DNA of 19,635 bases from DATGUP01 sp035301265 (GCA_035301265.1 DATGUP010000014.1:1-19635); one strand, 5' to 3'. Positions 6,657-14,617 are shown, counted from the first letter of the stretch. The notes: generated from the letters alone by a model not told the origin. Translations and numbers: made by a program.

Positions 6657-7949
6657 ATGAACATTGCACAATGGCTGGAAGACCACTTGATGGAACCATT
6701 GGGAAAAATCGCTCAGAATAAATATTTACAATCGATCCGCGATGCTTTTGTTATCTTTGCCTTGCCGGTCATCATTACCGGAGCGATCTTTCTCATCATC
6801 GCCAACCCGCCCACTTCACTTAACTGGGGCGTCATTAACGCCTGGGAAAATGCCGTGACACCGATCCAAGGCCAACTGCTTTTTCCGTTCAATCTCACCT
6901 TTGGGCTCATGGCACTTACCGTTGCTTTTGGAGTCGGCTACAGCTTGGCGAGTCGAGAGGACATGGATGCCGCGTTGGCTGGAATTTTATCGATGCTTGC
7001 CTTTTTTATGACGGCCTTTCCCGTTGTAGACATTGAAGAAGTCACCTTTGGCGAAGTGCTGCAATACCTCGGTGGGCAAGGACTGTTTGTCGCCATCATC
7101 TTAAGTATTATTACAACAGAGCTCATGCGGTTCTTGATCAACAAAGGATTCGCTTTTGAAATGCCTGCGGGCGTACCTCCTTATGTATTGCGAACGTTTC
7201 GGGCGCTTGTACCGTTTATGCTCATTCTACCGCTCGTCTGGGCACTTGCCTGGATCGCTTGGGCCAATACCGGTCGAACCATCCCGCAACTCGTTCTCGA
7301 TTTGTTCAGCCCGCTCGTATCCGCCTCCAACTCTTACTGGGCAGCTCTTGGCATGATTCTGCTCATGCTTGTGTTATGGTCGATGGGTATTCATGGCATG
7401 AACGTTGTCTCATCGGTCGCTTATCCGTTTTGGATGACACAGCTCGCCAACAACGCCGATGCCGTTAGCGCGGGAGAAAATGCATCGGGTATTGTGACCG
7501 AACCTTTTTTTCACATGTTTACACACGTCGGCGGTTCTGGTGCGACATTGGGGCTTGTCATCTTCATGATATTTTCTGCTTCCGCCCAGCTCCGGCAAAT
7601 CGGTAAAACCGCGATCATCCCATCTTTTTTCAATATTAATGAGCCGGTTATTTTTGGTGTACCGATTGTGTTGAATCCGATGCTGATCATCCCGTTTGTG
7701 CTAGGTCCAACTATTATTGTCACAGTTAACTATATTTTGTTTGCAACAGGTATTCTCCCGCCAGTCATCGTACAACCACCTTTTACTGTACCGATCTTTT
7801 TCGGCGGATTTATTGCTACAGGCGGGTCGTGGCTTGCCGGTATTGTGCAAATAGTCAATGTCGTCATCGCCACCATTATATATTATCCTTTCTTTAAAAA
7901 GTATGAGAAGCAGCTTATTGATGAGGAAAAAATGGCTGAGGAGGGCTAA
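6657..7949 (+). CDS. PTS system lactose/cellobiose/chitobiose-family IIC permease
   Basis: A membrane protein of 430 residues with about ten helices, the sugar channel of a disaccharide phosphotransferase system. Two motifs that bind sugar in the solved ChbC structure are present: GIHG at 244-247 (H246) and NEPVIFG at 328-334 (E329). The N terminus (NKYLQSIRDAFVIFALPVIITGAIFLII) is the classic opening of this family. The start is ATG 6657, 8 bases after AGGAGG, rather than the in-frame TTG at 6654. It overlaps no neighbour; IIA starts four bases after its stop. The substrate is probably a beta-linked disaccharide such as cellobiose or diacetylchitobiose, but no glycosidase is present to decide. 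Confidence 0.92.
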   Translation: MNIAQWLEDHLMEPLGKIAQNKYLQSIRDAFVIFALPVIITGAIFLIIANPPTSLNWGVINAWENAVTPIQGQLLFPFNLTFGLMALTVAFGVGYSLASREDMDAALAGILSMLAFFMTAFPVVDIEEVTFGEVLQYLGGQGLFVAIILSIITTELMRFLINKGFAFEMPAGVPPYVLRTFRALVPFMLILPLVWALAWIAWANTGRTIPQLVLDLFSPLVSASNSYWAALGMILLMLVLWSMGIHGMNVVSSVAYPFWMTQLANNADAVSAGENASGIVTEPFFHMFTHVGGSGATLGLVIFMIFSASAQLRQIGKTAIIPSFFNINEPVIFGVPIVLNPMLIIPFVLGPTIIVTVNYILFATGILPPVIVQPPFTVPIFFGGFIATGGSWLAGIVQIVNVVIATIIYYPFFKKYEKQLIDEEKMAEEG

Positions 7950-7953
7950 ATCC

Positions 7954-8283
7954 GTGAACTACGAAGATATTATGACCAAACTGATCCTGCATGGCGGAAA
8001 TGCTCGCGGAGCCGCATATGAGGCTTTGGATGAAGCGGAAGAATATAATTTTTCTGCAGCTGAGAAGTTGTTGGAAGAAGCGCATAATGAATTTTTATCA
8101 GGGCATAAATACCAGACAGAGTTAATTCAGAGCCAAGACGAACAAACCACTCCTAGTTTTTTCATGATTCATGCACAGGATCATGTCATGACAGCTCAAG
8201 CCGAATTGCAATTAATCAAACGATTGATTGATCAGCTGCGTATGATGGAAAAATTAGAAAAGCGCGTAGCGCAATTGGAATAA
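7954..8283 (+). CDS. PTS system lactose/cellobiose-family IIA component
   Basis: A soluble, all-helical phosphocarrier of 109 residues that receives phosphate from HPr and gives it to IIB. MIHAQDHVMTA at 71-81 contains the phosphorylated histidine H73 and the metal-binding aspartate D76 of the trimer centre. ILHGGNARGAAYEAL at 11-25 is the other conserved block. The start is a GTG at 7954, 8 bases after GAGGAGGG; the upstream extension to 7858 lies inside the IIC gene. It is the last gene of the operon and is followed by a strong hairpin. Confidence 0.9.
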   Translation: MNYEDIMTKLILHGGNARGAAYEALDEAEEYNFSAAEKLLEEAHNEFLSGHKYQTELIQSQDEQTTPSFFMIHAQDHVMTAQAELQLIKRLIDQLRMMEKLEKRVAQLE

Positions 8284-8298
8284 CTATATTGGTAAGAG

Positions 8299-8336
8299 GC
8301 TGCCGGTTATCCGGCAGCGACAGTTTTAAACAGTAA
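8299..8336 (+). terminator. Terminator of the PTS operon
   Basis: A perfect 8-bp GC-rich stem (GCTGCCGG 8299-8306 with CCGGCAGC 8311-8318) has a TTAT loop and a modest T-run (TTTT) some five bases later. It lies 15 bases after the IIA stop. Confidence 0.7.
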
Positions 8337-8374
8337 ATTAACTGCCATTAATAGAACCCGGCTTTTTCATTAAT

Positions 8375-9070
8375 CTAACTACGCATCGCTCGAGCCGGAT
8401 TGCCAACGACTATATCTTGTTCTTGAACATCTTTTGTCACAACCGCACCTGCTCCCACAATTGCACCTGCTCCAACCGTTATATTAGGAAGAAGAGAGGC
8501 GTTATTGCCAATGCGGGCACCGGCTTTAAGAATCGGGCCGTGCAGATCGACATTGGTCGATCCCATATATTTATCGTTCGAAGTGGACACACATGGGCCG
8601 ATGAAAACGCCATCTTCTATCAACATTTCGGCCGTAATATACGAACTTGTCTGAATCGTAACTCGTCTGCCAATATACGTGTTAGGTTCAATCATTACAT
8701 TTCTGCCGATTATGCTCTCCGACTCAACAGCAACATTTTCCCTAATGCTCGCTAAATCACCGACAAACACACGATCCATAATTGCTGATCCGCGATAAAT
8801 AACACTGCCAGCGCTAACATTTACATCAGCCCCCACTGTCAATGGCGCTAAGCATTCATCTGGATTGCGCGCCATATTCACACTCGATATGGGCATTTTG
8901 CCTAAAATGACATGATCACCGATCGTCACGTTTTTACCGATAACCGTCCCCCGTTTAATCACAACATGGTGGCCGATGACAGAATCGTCCCCGATGATCG
9001 CGTCTTTTTCTATCACGACACATTCACCGATTTTTACGTTTTTGCCGATACGTGCGGACCGATCGATCAT
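8375..9070 (-). CDS. Left-handed beta-helix N-acetyltransferase (WbpD/WlbB-like)
   Basis: A protein of 231 residues made almost wholly of hexapeptide repeats ([IV]-G-x4), from IGKNVKIGECVVIEKDAIIG at the N terminus to IVGAGAVVTKDV and the closing GNPARAM. Such proteins are trimers that use acetyl-CoA. Beside the aminotransferase and dehydrogenase upstream, it fits WbpD/WlbB, which acetylates the 3-amino group of UDP-2-acetamido-3-amino-2,3-dideoxyglucuronate. It is longer than typical WbpD (about 190-200 residues), so the specific activity is inferred from context. I chose ATG 9070, 7 bases after AAGGAG; the ATG at 9088 overlaps that site. It is the third gene of the minus-strand operon, 32 bases after the dehydrogenase. 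Confidence 0.82.
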   Translation of the reverse strand: MIDRSARIGKNVKIGECVVIEKDAIIGDDSVIGHHVVIKRGTVIGKNVTIGDHVILGKMPISSVNMARNPDECLAPLTVGADVNVSAGSVIYRGSAIMDRVFVGDLASIRENVAVESESIIGRNVMIEPNTYIGRRVTIQTSSYITAEMLIEDGVFIGPCVSTSNDKYMGSTNVDLHGPILKAGARIGNNASLLPNITVGAGAIVGAGAVVTKDVQEQDIVVGNPARAMRS

Positions 9071-9102
9071 ATGCATTCTCCTTTTCATACGTTTTATCCT
9101 AC

Positions 9103-10146
9103 CTACGTTGAAAAATCACTCAACGGCAATGTGACAGGTTCTCGAATGTTATCCGATCGATATAAAGCAAAAATCGTCTCCAACGCCCGTTTTCCTTCCT
9201 TGGCAGTCATTAAATACGGCCGATCGCTCTGGATCGCTTGTAAAAAATCTTCATACATCGCAACATGTTCAGTCGACTGGCCAGCAATCTGCAGCAATTC
9301 ATCTTTGGCATCAGGCAAATCATCGATATAACAATGATTTAGTTCGTCAAAAGCTTTACCCCCGATGCAAACCGTACCGTTTCGTCCAAAAATAGCAAGT
9401 TGGTAGCCGACGTTTTCCGGTTGGGTAATCGTATTCGCTTCAATCAACCCTTTAGCATGATTTTTGAACGTGACCACCCCTGCCGCTACATCTTCGGTCG
9501 CTTTACCTTCCACATATGTCGCCATTTCCCCATAGACGGATTTCACATCGCCCATGAGCCAGACGAGTAAATCAACTAAATGAATGCCTTGGTTCAGCAA
9601 CATCCCCCCATCTTTCTCCCATGTTCCTTTCCAACACGAGGATTCATAATAATCTCGCGAGCGGTTCAATCGCAACGACACCATGCCGAAAAAAAGCGGC
9701 CCAAAATAACCGGCGTCTAAAAACGCCTTTACTTTTTGCAGAAGTGGCCTGTAGCGCAATTGGTGACAGACTAGCGCCTTTTTTCTGTAAACCGCTGCCA
9801 AATGAATGATAGTCTCAGCATCTTGCAACGACAGTGCAAGCGGCTTTTCGATGATCACGTGCTTATTTTGCTTTATCGCTTCCTGGGCGATTGCAGCATG
9901 CATACCAGAGTAAACAGCGATAACGACAATATCGATTGAAGGATCCTTCAGTAGTTCACGATAATTTTCATAGCACGGTATTAAGACGCGACGGCCCGAT
10001 GCTTTCTGATAAAGCGATTCTATCTCTTGCATATTGATCCGATGGATGTCACTCAATGCCGCTAAAGACACATGGTCTAACTGCGCGATCGTTCGGACAT
10101 GTTTTTCCGCAATACGACCACAACCGATCAATCCTATATGAAGCAT
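9103..10146 (-). CDS. Gfo/Idh/MocA dehydrogenase (WbpB/WlbA-like)
   Basis: A protein of 347 residues. The Rossmann motif GLIGCGRIAEKH (5-16) binds NAD(H), and EKP at 100-102 carries the family's conserved lysine (K101). W-K-GTWEKDGGMLLNQGIHLVDLL (about 172-194) is the catalytic region, with H189, and closely follows the WlbA/WbpB pattern. These enzymes oxidise the 3-hydroxyl of UDP-N-acetylglucosaminuronate to the 3-keto sugar, some recycling NADH with 2-oxoglutarate. The ATG at 10146 has AGGAGG seven bases upstream and overlaps the end of the aminotransferase gene by 13 bases, pointing to coupled translation. Substrate assignment rests on the complete pathway around it. Confidence 0.85.
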   Translation of the reverse strand: MLHIGLIGCGRIAEKHVRTIAQLDHVSLAALSDIHRINMQEIESLYQKASGRRVLIPCYENYRELLKDPSIDIVVIAVYSGMHAAIAQEAIKQNKHVIIEKPLALSLQDAETIIHLAAVYRKKALVCHQLRYRPLLQKVKAFLDAGYFGPLFFGMVSLRLNRSRDYYESSCWKGTWEKDGGMLLNQGIHLVDLLVWLMGDVKSVYGEMATYVEGKATEDVAAGVVTFKNHAKGLIEANTITQPENVGYQLAIFGRNGTVCIGGKAFDELNHCYIDDLPDAKDELLQIAGQSTEHVAMYEDFLQAIQSDRPYLMTAKEGKRALETIFALYRSDNIREPVTLPLSDFST

Positions 10147-11252
10147 CCATTCACCTCCTCGAAACATCGCAACGCTGTGATCACTTGATTTTGCTCTTGA
10201 AACGTTAAAAATGGAAATAGCGGAAGAGCAAACAACGTCTCTGATAAATATTCAGCGATGGGGAAGTCACCTTTTTGATAACCTAATTCATGATAGGCTT
10301 CTTGCAAATGAAGCGGTCGTGGATAATAAATGCCAGTTTTAACACCATGTTGAGCTAAGTGTTTTTTCACCGCTTTTCGCACATTTGATTGCACGTTGAA
10401 CAAATGATAGACATGCGTCACATCGCGAATAGACTGTGGCAATTTTAAAAAGGATAAATCGGCTAAATAACGTTGGTAACGGTCTGCCAAAATTCGGCGC
10501 TGGTCATTCCAATCGTCAAGTTGCTCGAGGCAAGCGATGAGAATAGCCGCATGCACTTCATCTAGCCGGCTGTTGTAACCGACTTCTTTATGCAAGTATT
10601 TCCGCTGGCTTCCGTGAGCTCTCAATTGCCTTATCTTTGCTGCCACTTCATGATTCGATGTCGTTACGATTCCTCCGTCGCCAATCGTCGAAAGATTTTT
10701 TGTTGGGAAAAAGGAAAAACAAGCGGCATCTCCCAACGCGCCGACAGGCTTTCCTTGATAGGTTGCTCCAAAAGCCTGACACGCATCTTCAATGACGACT
10801 AAACTAGATTCGTGTGCTATTTGCTTGATTGCATCCATAGATACAGGCTGGCCAAACAAGTGAACAGGAAGGATTGCTTTAGTAAGCGGTGTGATTTGCT
10901 GCTCTACTTTTTGCGGATCAATGTTGAACGTCGTTTCATCTACATCGGCAAACACCGGCGTCGCCCCAACCCGAGTGATCGCTTCAGCCGTGGCGAAAAA
11001 CGATAGCGGTGTTGTGATCACTTCATCTCCGTGACCGATTCCAAAAGCCTCAAGTGCAAGCACGAGAGCGTCCGTGCCACTAGCAACAGCAACCGCTTCG
11101 GACACACCGAATCTTGTAGCAATGGTTTTTTCCAATTCAATTACATGTGGTCCTAATATATAATCACCGCTCATAAGCACGGTTTCTATTCGATCTAATA
11201 TATGAGCATGTATGCTCGCCAACTGCCGTTTTGGATCGCTAATAGGTATCAT
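10134..11252 (-). CDS. DegT/DnrJ/EryC1 sugar aminotransferase (WbpE/WlbC-like)
   Basis: A PLP-dependent enzyme of 372 residues, normal for nucleotide-sugar aminotransferases. SGTDAL at 59-64 holds the cofactor phosphate, D156 in VIEDACQAFGA contacts the pyridine nitrogen, and K185 in FFPTKNLSTIGDGG is the Schiff-base lysine. GYNSRLDEVHAAIL is the conserved substrate-side block. The likely reaction transfers an amino group from glutamate to the 3-keto position made by the next gene's product. I chose ATG 11252, 8 bases after AAAGGA; the ATG at 11258 is too close to that site. It is the first gene of a minus-strand operon with the dehydrogenase and acetyltransferase and is divergent from the 6-dehydrogenase. 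Confidence 0.9.
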   Translation of the reverse strand: MIPISDPKRQLASIHAHILDRIETVLMSGDYILGPHVIELEKTIATRFGVSEAVAVASGTDALVLALEAFGIGHGDEVITTPLSFFATAEAITRVGATPVFADVDETTFNIDPQKVEQQITPLTKAILPVHLFGQPVSMDAIKQIAHESSLVVIEDACQAFGATYQGKPVGALGDAACFSFFPTKNLSTIGDGGIVTTSNHEVAAKIRQLRAHGSQRKYLHKEVGYNSRLDEVHAAILIACLEQLDDWNDQRRILADRYQRYLADLSFLKLPQSIRDVTHVYHLFNVQSNVRKAVKKHLAQHGVKTGIYYPRPLHLQEAYHELGYQKGDFPIAEYLSETLFALPLFPFLTFQEQNQVITALRCFEEVNGCFI

Positions 11253-11403
11253 AGACATCTTCCTTTTAACGTAGTTTGACGAATCTCTTAATACACCTTA
11301 TTCCAGTTTCCCCTTTCGCTGCACGGCATCTCCCTCGTCTTGCGGCAAATCCACACGTATATAACGGCTAAAAAATAAACGCCTTTTTTATGCAATGAAC
11401 CGA

Positions 11404-11430
11404 ACAACACTTGCAAACTTGCATATAAAA
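11404..11430 (+). promoter_or_regulatory. Candidate sigma-K-type promoter of the 6-dehydrogenase gene
   Basis: AC at 11404-11405, a 16-base spacer, and GCATATAAAA at 11421-11430 resemble the Bacillus sigma-K pattern (AC-N16/17-CATAnnnTA), with one mismatch in the -10. It lies about 30 bases before the start codon. The same AC-N16-CATA spacing occurs before the exosporium-type gene at 13984. Confidence 0.4.
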
Positions 11431-11461
11431 ATAGTGAGCTTTCTATGAAAGGAACATGTAT

Positions 11462-12724
11462 ATGATAGACATAGAAAGGCGAATCGGTGTTGTCGGGCTC
11501 GGCTATGTCGGTTTGCCTGTTGCGGTTAGCTTTGCCGAAAACGATCGGGTGATAGGTTATGATGTGGATGAAAATAAAATCAAACAGCTCCAACAGCAGA
11601 TCGATCCTACCGGACAATTTTCACCGGACGAATTAAAAACGCGCGCGATAACATTCACAACCGATGCCGATCATTTACAAAGATGCACCCATATTATTGT
11701 CGCGGTTCCGACACCGATCGGTTCTGCTAACGAACCCGATTTGTCATTTCTAAAACAGGCATCGAAAATGATCGGTGCAAATATGGCACAGGGGACGATT
11801 ATCGTATTCGAATCAACCGTCTCTCCAGGAACGACTGAGGGAACTTGTATCCCCATATTGGAAAAACAGTCGGGCTTTATCGCTGGCGTGGACTTCTATG
11901 TCGGCTATTCCCCCGAACGCATCAACCCAGGTGATCAAGCACACGCGTTCAAAAATACGCCTAAAGTCATTGCTGCACAAAATGGGGAAGCGCTTGAAAA
12001 AGTATATGACCTCTATCATAGAGTTGTAACCGCACCTCTTTTTAAGACATCTTCCATTAAGATAGCTGAAGCGGCAAAAATTATCGAAAACACGCAACGC
12101 GATGTGAACATTGCCTTCATGAATGAAATATCGCTTATTTGTGACAAATTAAACATTGATACGCATGAAGTACTCGAAGCTGCTAATACGAAATGGAACT
12201 TTATCCCATTATCTCCCGGTCTTGTCGGTGGCCATTGCATCGGGGTGGATCCTTATCACTTGATCCATAAATCAACGCTGGAAGGATACGACCCAACACT
12301 TTTGCGTAAAGCGCGCCAAATCAATGAACAGATACCTAAATATATCGTCGAATCATTATTGAAACTCATCGTCTCTCGCGGATTCAACCCGAAAACGATG
12401 CGAATAACCATCCTTGGTGTCGCTTTTAAAGAAAACATCACCGACACTCGGAATTCCAAAGCTCTCGAGATCGTAGACCGATTAAAACAACTCGATCTCA
12501 CGGTCCAAGTGCACGATCCTCATGTCACTTGTGAACAAATCCCCATGCTCCAACCATTCGATCATTTAAAAAAAGCGGAGATTGTTATTTTGGCTGTCCC
12601 CCATGATGCCTACGATGGGAAACGACTAGCGACGCTATTGAAAGACCGGGGCGTTTTAATGGATATAAAAGACGTCATTCCCGCAACGGCACTTCCCGAG
12701 AACATCACTAAATGGACGCTATAG
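11462..12724 (+). CDS. UDP-N-acetylglucosamine/mannosamine 6-dehydrogenase (WbpA/TviB-like)
   Basis: A protein of 420 residues of the UDP-sugar dehydrogenase family. Residues 12-17 (GLGYVG) bind NAD+. AVPTP at 81-85 and ESTVSPGTTE at 117-126 are family blocks. TKWNFIPLSPGLVGGHCIGVDPYHL (243-267) contains the catalytic cysteine C259; this wording is typical of the WbpA/TviB/WecC branch rather than UDP-glucose dehydrogenases. The enzyme oxidises C6 of the sugar twice to give the uronate, the first step of the pathway completed by the divergent minus-strand operon. The start is ATG 11462, 8 bases after AAGGA; the ATG at 11456 is too close. A hairpin follows immediately. Whether the substrate is the gluco or manno sugar cannot be told with certainty. 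Confidence 0.92.
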   Translation: MIDIERRIGVVGLGYVGLPVAVSFAENDRVIGYDVDENKIKQLQQQIDPTGQFSPDELKTRAITFTTDADHLQRCTHIIVAVPTPIGSANEPDLSFLKQASKMIGANMAQGTIIVFESTVSPGTTEGTCIPILEKQSGFIAGVDFYVGYSPERINPGDQAHAFKNTPKVIAAQNGEALEKVYDLYHRVVTAPLFKTSSIKIAEAAKIIENTQRDVNIAFMNEISLICDKLNIDTHEVLEAANTKWNFIPLSPGLVGGHCIGVDPYHLIHKSTLEGYDPTLLRKARQINEQIPKYIVESLLKLIVSRGFNPKTMRITILGVAFKENITDTRNSKALEIVDRLKQLDLTVQVHDPHVTCEQIPMLQPFDHLKKAEIVILAVPHDAYDGKRLATLLKDRGVLMDIKDVIPATALPENITKWTL

Positions 12725-12750
12725 AAGGGAGCTACACCTCCCTTTTTTAC
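12725..12750 (+). terminator. Terminator of the 6-dehydrogenase gene
   Basis: AAGGGAG (12725-12731) pairs with CTCCCTT (12738-12744) around a 6-base loop and runs into TTTTTTAC. It starts right after the stop codon, so the gene is probably transcribed alone. Confidence 0.85.
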
Positions 12751-12819
12751 TTATTCACAACCGTCCATTCACAAAATACGACACGTTATATACATAAATC
12801 GGAAAGGTGGTAGATTTGC

Positions 12820-13806
12820 ATGACTGAAAAGTTAAAAATACTCGTTTTAATCAAGCCGTTTTGGATGTATGCTAAGCATAAACCGAAGTTCGAAATGATT
12901 CAGTCTCTCGAAAAATATGCCGATGTGTATTATTGGTATCAAGACGGACATATCAAGGATATTTTAAAACGGTTAAAAATCAGACCGCATTTTATTTTCC
13001 ACTATGACATTGCTTGGAATTATGGATTGGCACCAAAGATTGACGGCCTCGCCGATATCGACTGCTTGAAAGGATGCTTTGTCATTGACCTACATTGGAA
13101 GCCGGAAGAGCGCAAGCGCTATTTCAGGCAAAACAAAATTGATCTTATTTTTTCCGCGACAAAACACCCGTTTCTAAAAGTATTTCCTCAATACAAACAA
13201 AAACTGCGTTGGCTCCCTTGGGCGATCAACCCAGCCATCATGAAAGACTGGAAACAGAAAAAAGATATCGATTCCTTGCTCATGGGGCTCGTTTATATTA
13301 ATCCGGAGAAAAAGGGGCCATTCAACTTGCCAGCAAAAATTCCCCCTAAAGGCCGGTACGCTTTTAGAGACGCCGTTTTTAACAAAATGAAAAATGAACC
13401 CGGATTTGTTTTCCACCCTCATCCAGGCCATCGAGTGGAACAATCCAGCAACTTACTAGTTAATGAAAAATATGCTCAAGAGCTGAATCGTGCTAAACTA
13501 TTCTTCACTTGTGGAAGTCGGAATCAAGCAGGTGGAGTAGCCGTTATGAAGTTCTTTGAGGCCCCCGCTTGCCATACGCTACTTCTAGCTGAGCCGAATA
13601 AAGATATTCAAAGCCTTGGATTTGTCAATGAAAAAAATTACATCGCCTGTTCGACTGGAAATTTAAAAGAAAAAGCCAAATTTTATTTAAATCACGATAG
13701 CGAACGGAAGCGAATTACTAAAAATGGATACACTTTTATTCACAACCATCACACAAATGATCAGCGAGCAAAATATATGATCAATGCAATTAAAGCAAAT
13801 CTTTAG
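12820..13806 (+). CDS. CgeB/YkvP-like glycosyltransferase (spore maturation type)
   Basis: A soluble protein of 328 residues with no signal peptide. The C-terminal third looks like the CgeB/YkvP glycosyltransferase group: a GGVAVMKFFEAPACHTLLLAE stretch with the likely donor-binding glutamate E247, then FVNEKNYIAC, and the closing helices ending ITKNGYTFIHNHHTNDQRAKYMINAI, which correspond to the family's HTY-xxR motif. CgeB in B. subtilis affects the spore surface, and the neighbouring exosporium and coat genes suggest the same setting. AGGTGG lies 9 bases before the ATG. It sits between two terminators and has its own upstream region. The family call is fairly sure; donor and acceptor are unknown, with the diacetamido-uronate a natural guess. 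Confidence 0.75.
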   Translation: MTEKLKILVLIKPFWMYAKHKPKFEMIQSLEKYADVYYWYQDGHIKDILKRLKIRPHFIFHYDIAWNYGLAPKIDGLADIDCLKGCFVIDLHWKPEERKRYFRQNKIDLIFSATKHPFLKVFPQYKQKLRWLPWAINPAIMKDWKQKKDIDSLLMGLVYINPEKKGPFNLPAKIPPKGRYAFRDAVFNKMKNEPGFVFHPHPGHRVEQSSNLLVNEKYAQELNRAKLFFTCGSRNQAGGVAVMKFFEAPACHTLLLAEPNKDIQSLGFVNEKNYIACSTGNLKEKAKFYLNHDSERKRITKNGYTFIHNHHTNDQRAKYMINAIKANL

Positions 13807-13814
13807 TTGTCAGC

Positions 13815-13862
13815 GCCAAACCTATAAGTTTATTATAGGTTTGGCTGCACCTCATCTTTTTT
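13815..13862 (+). terminator. Long perfect hairpin after the CgeB-like gene
   Basis: A perfect 13-bp stem (13815-13827 with 13833-13845) has a 5-base loop. The T-tract (TTTTTTTAAT) begins only about 9-10 bases later, farther than in standard terminators, so the site may still terminate or may mainly protect the 3' end. Confidence 0.6.
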
Positions 13863-13900
13863 TAATAGAAATGTGTGTCTATATTAAATCGTCTGCCTGA

Positions 13901-13932
13901 ACAAGATTCGCACGTATACATACCATATAGTA
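13901..13932 (+). promoter_or_regulatory. Candidate sigma-K promoter of the exosporium-type gene
   Basis: AC at 13901-13902, exactly 16 bases, then CATACCATA at 13919-13927, a full match to CATAnnnTA. An overlapping second match, CATATAGTA, lies at 13924-13932. Sigma-K drives late mother-cell genes for coat and exosporium, as expected for the gene downstream. Confidence 0.5.
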
Positions 13933-13968
13933 AGTTCAATAGGATAGAAAATTGAACTGACTTTTTTG
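13933..13968 (+). promoter_or_regulatory. Terminator-like hairpin in the leader of the exosporium-type gene
   Basis: AGTTCAAT (13933-13940) pairs perfectly with ATTGAACT (13951-13958) around a 10-base loop, and GACTTTTTTG follows. The hairpin falls between the candidate promoter and the AAGGAGG of the gene at 13984, so it could act as an attenuator or leader structure. Confidence 0.4.
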
Positions 13969-13983
13969 AAAGGAGGATCACTC

Positions 13984-14505
13984 TTGGCTGTTAGTAATTT
14001 GCTAATCAACGGTGGCTTTGAAAGAGGCTCACTCGACGGTTGGATAGGCAATAATGCGTATATAACAGCATCCTACAGCCATTCAGGACAATTTTCAGCC
14101 AATATTTCCCCCGGTTCTACTCCATCCTCACTCGTTCAAACCGTTCCCATCACAGATTCCGGGCAAAATTATCAGCTGCTTGTATCTTTAGCCAAATACG
14201 GTTTTTTCCAAAGCCCAGCACTTACGATTCGTGTCTCTTATCTTAACAGCGATAATATAGAAGTTGGCACTGGGGGTAGCACAATAATCATAGACGGCAG
14301 TCTTCCCAATGTGCTTTTGGAAAGTTGGAAGGAAATCTATCTTGTAACAGATGTTGCTCCTGCCGCGGCTACACAGGTCCAGGTCGAAATCGCTAAACTT
14401 GCAGGTCGTTTTTACACATCAAATGTGCTCGTAGATGACGTCGCTTTATTAGCATTCACAACCGATACAACGCCACCGGGACCGACAGGACCAACCGGCC
14501 CATAA
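13984..14505 (+). CDS. NTTRR-F1-type exosporium protein with short collagen-like stub
   Basis: A protein of 173 residues. The first about 155 residues form a beta-rich, carbohydrate-binding-like domain (NLLINGGFERGSLDGWIG, then SYSHSGQFSANISPG and a closing VDDVALLAF), matching the NTTRR-F1 domain that heads collagen-repeat exosporium proteins in Bacillus. The last ten residues, PPGPTGPTGP, are collagen-type triplets that stop at TAA, where relatives usually run on for many GPT repeats. No signal peptide is present, as normal for mother-cell-made spore surface proteins. The start is a TTG at 13984, 7 bases after AAGGAGG; the in-frame TTG at 13966 overlaps that site. Truncation is inferred from family architecture. 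Confidence 0.8.
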   Translation: MAVSNLLINGGFERGSLDGWIGNNAYITASYSHSGQFSANISPGSTPSSLVQTVPITDSGQNYQLLVSLAKYGFFQSPALTIRVSYLNSDNIEVGTGGSTIIIDGSLPNVLLESWKEIYLVTDVAPAAATQVQVEIAKLAGRFYTSNVLVDDVALLAFTTDTTPPGPTGPTGP

Positions 14506-14524
14506 AAATTGACTTGTCAATTTT
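14505..14524. repeat. Near-perfect 20-bp palindrome at the stop of the exosporium-type gene
   Basis: AAAATTGAC at 14505-14513 is inverted as GTCAATTTT at 14516-14524 with only two central bases. It begins within the TAA stop codon. It may be a first weak hairpin ahead of the terminator at 14541 or a protein-binding site. Confidence 0.4.
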
Positions 14525-14540
14525 ATAACGGGAATGATGA

Positions 14541-14573
14541 AGATACTCAATGGATTTGAGTATCTTTTTTCTC
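14541..14573 (+). terminator. Terminator of the exosporium-type gene
   Basis: A perfect 10-bp stem (AGATACTCAA 14541-14550 with TTGAGTATCT 14556-14565) has a 5-base loop and is followed by TTTTTCTC. A textbook rho-independent terminator, 45 bases before the next gene. Confidence 0.88.
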
Positions 14574-14617
14574 AAGAATGAGCGATGATATCAACAATAT
14601 ATGCCAGGAGGGCGCAT

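Noticed and set aside
8417..8755. Plus-strand frame of 112 codons opposite the acetyltransferase
   Set aside because: A shadow of the repetitive hexapeptide gene on the other strand; no start signal.
11408..11423. CTTGCA direct repeat before the 6-dehydrogenase as a sigma-A -35 region
   Set aside because: The distance to any TATAAT-like -10 is too short for sigma-A; the sigma-K-like reading fits the spacing better.
11288..11617. Minus-strand frame of 109 codons in the divergent promoter region
   Set aside because: It lies antisense to the start of the 6-dehydrogenase and across its promoter, without a ribosome binding site.
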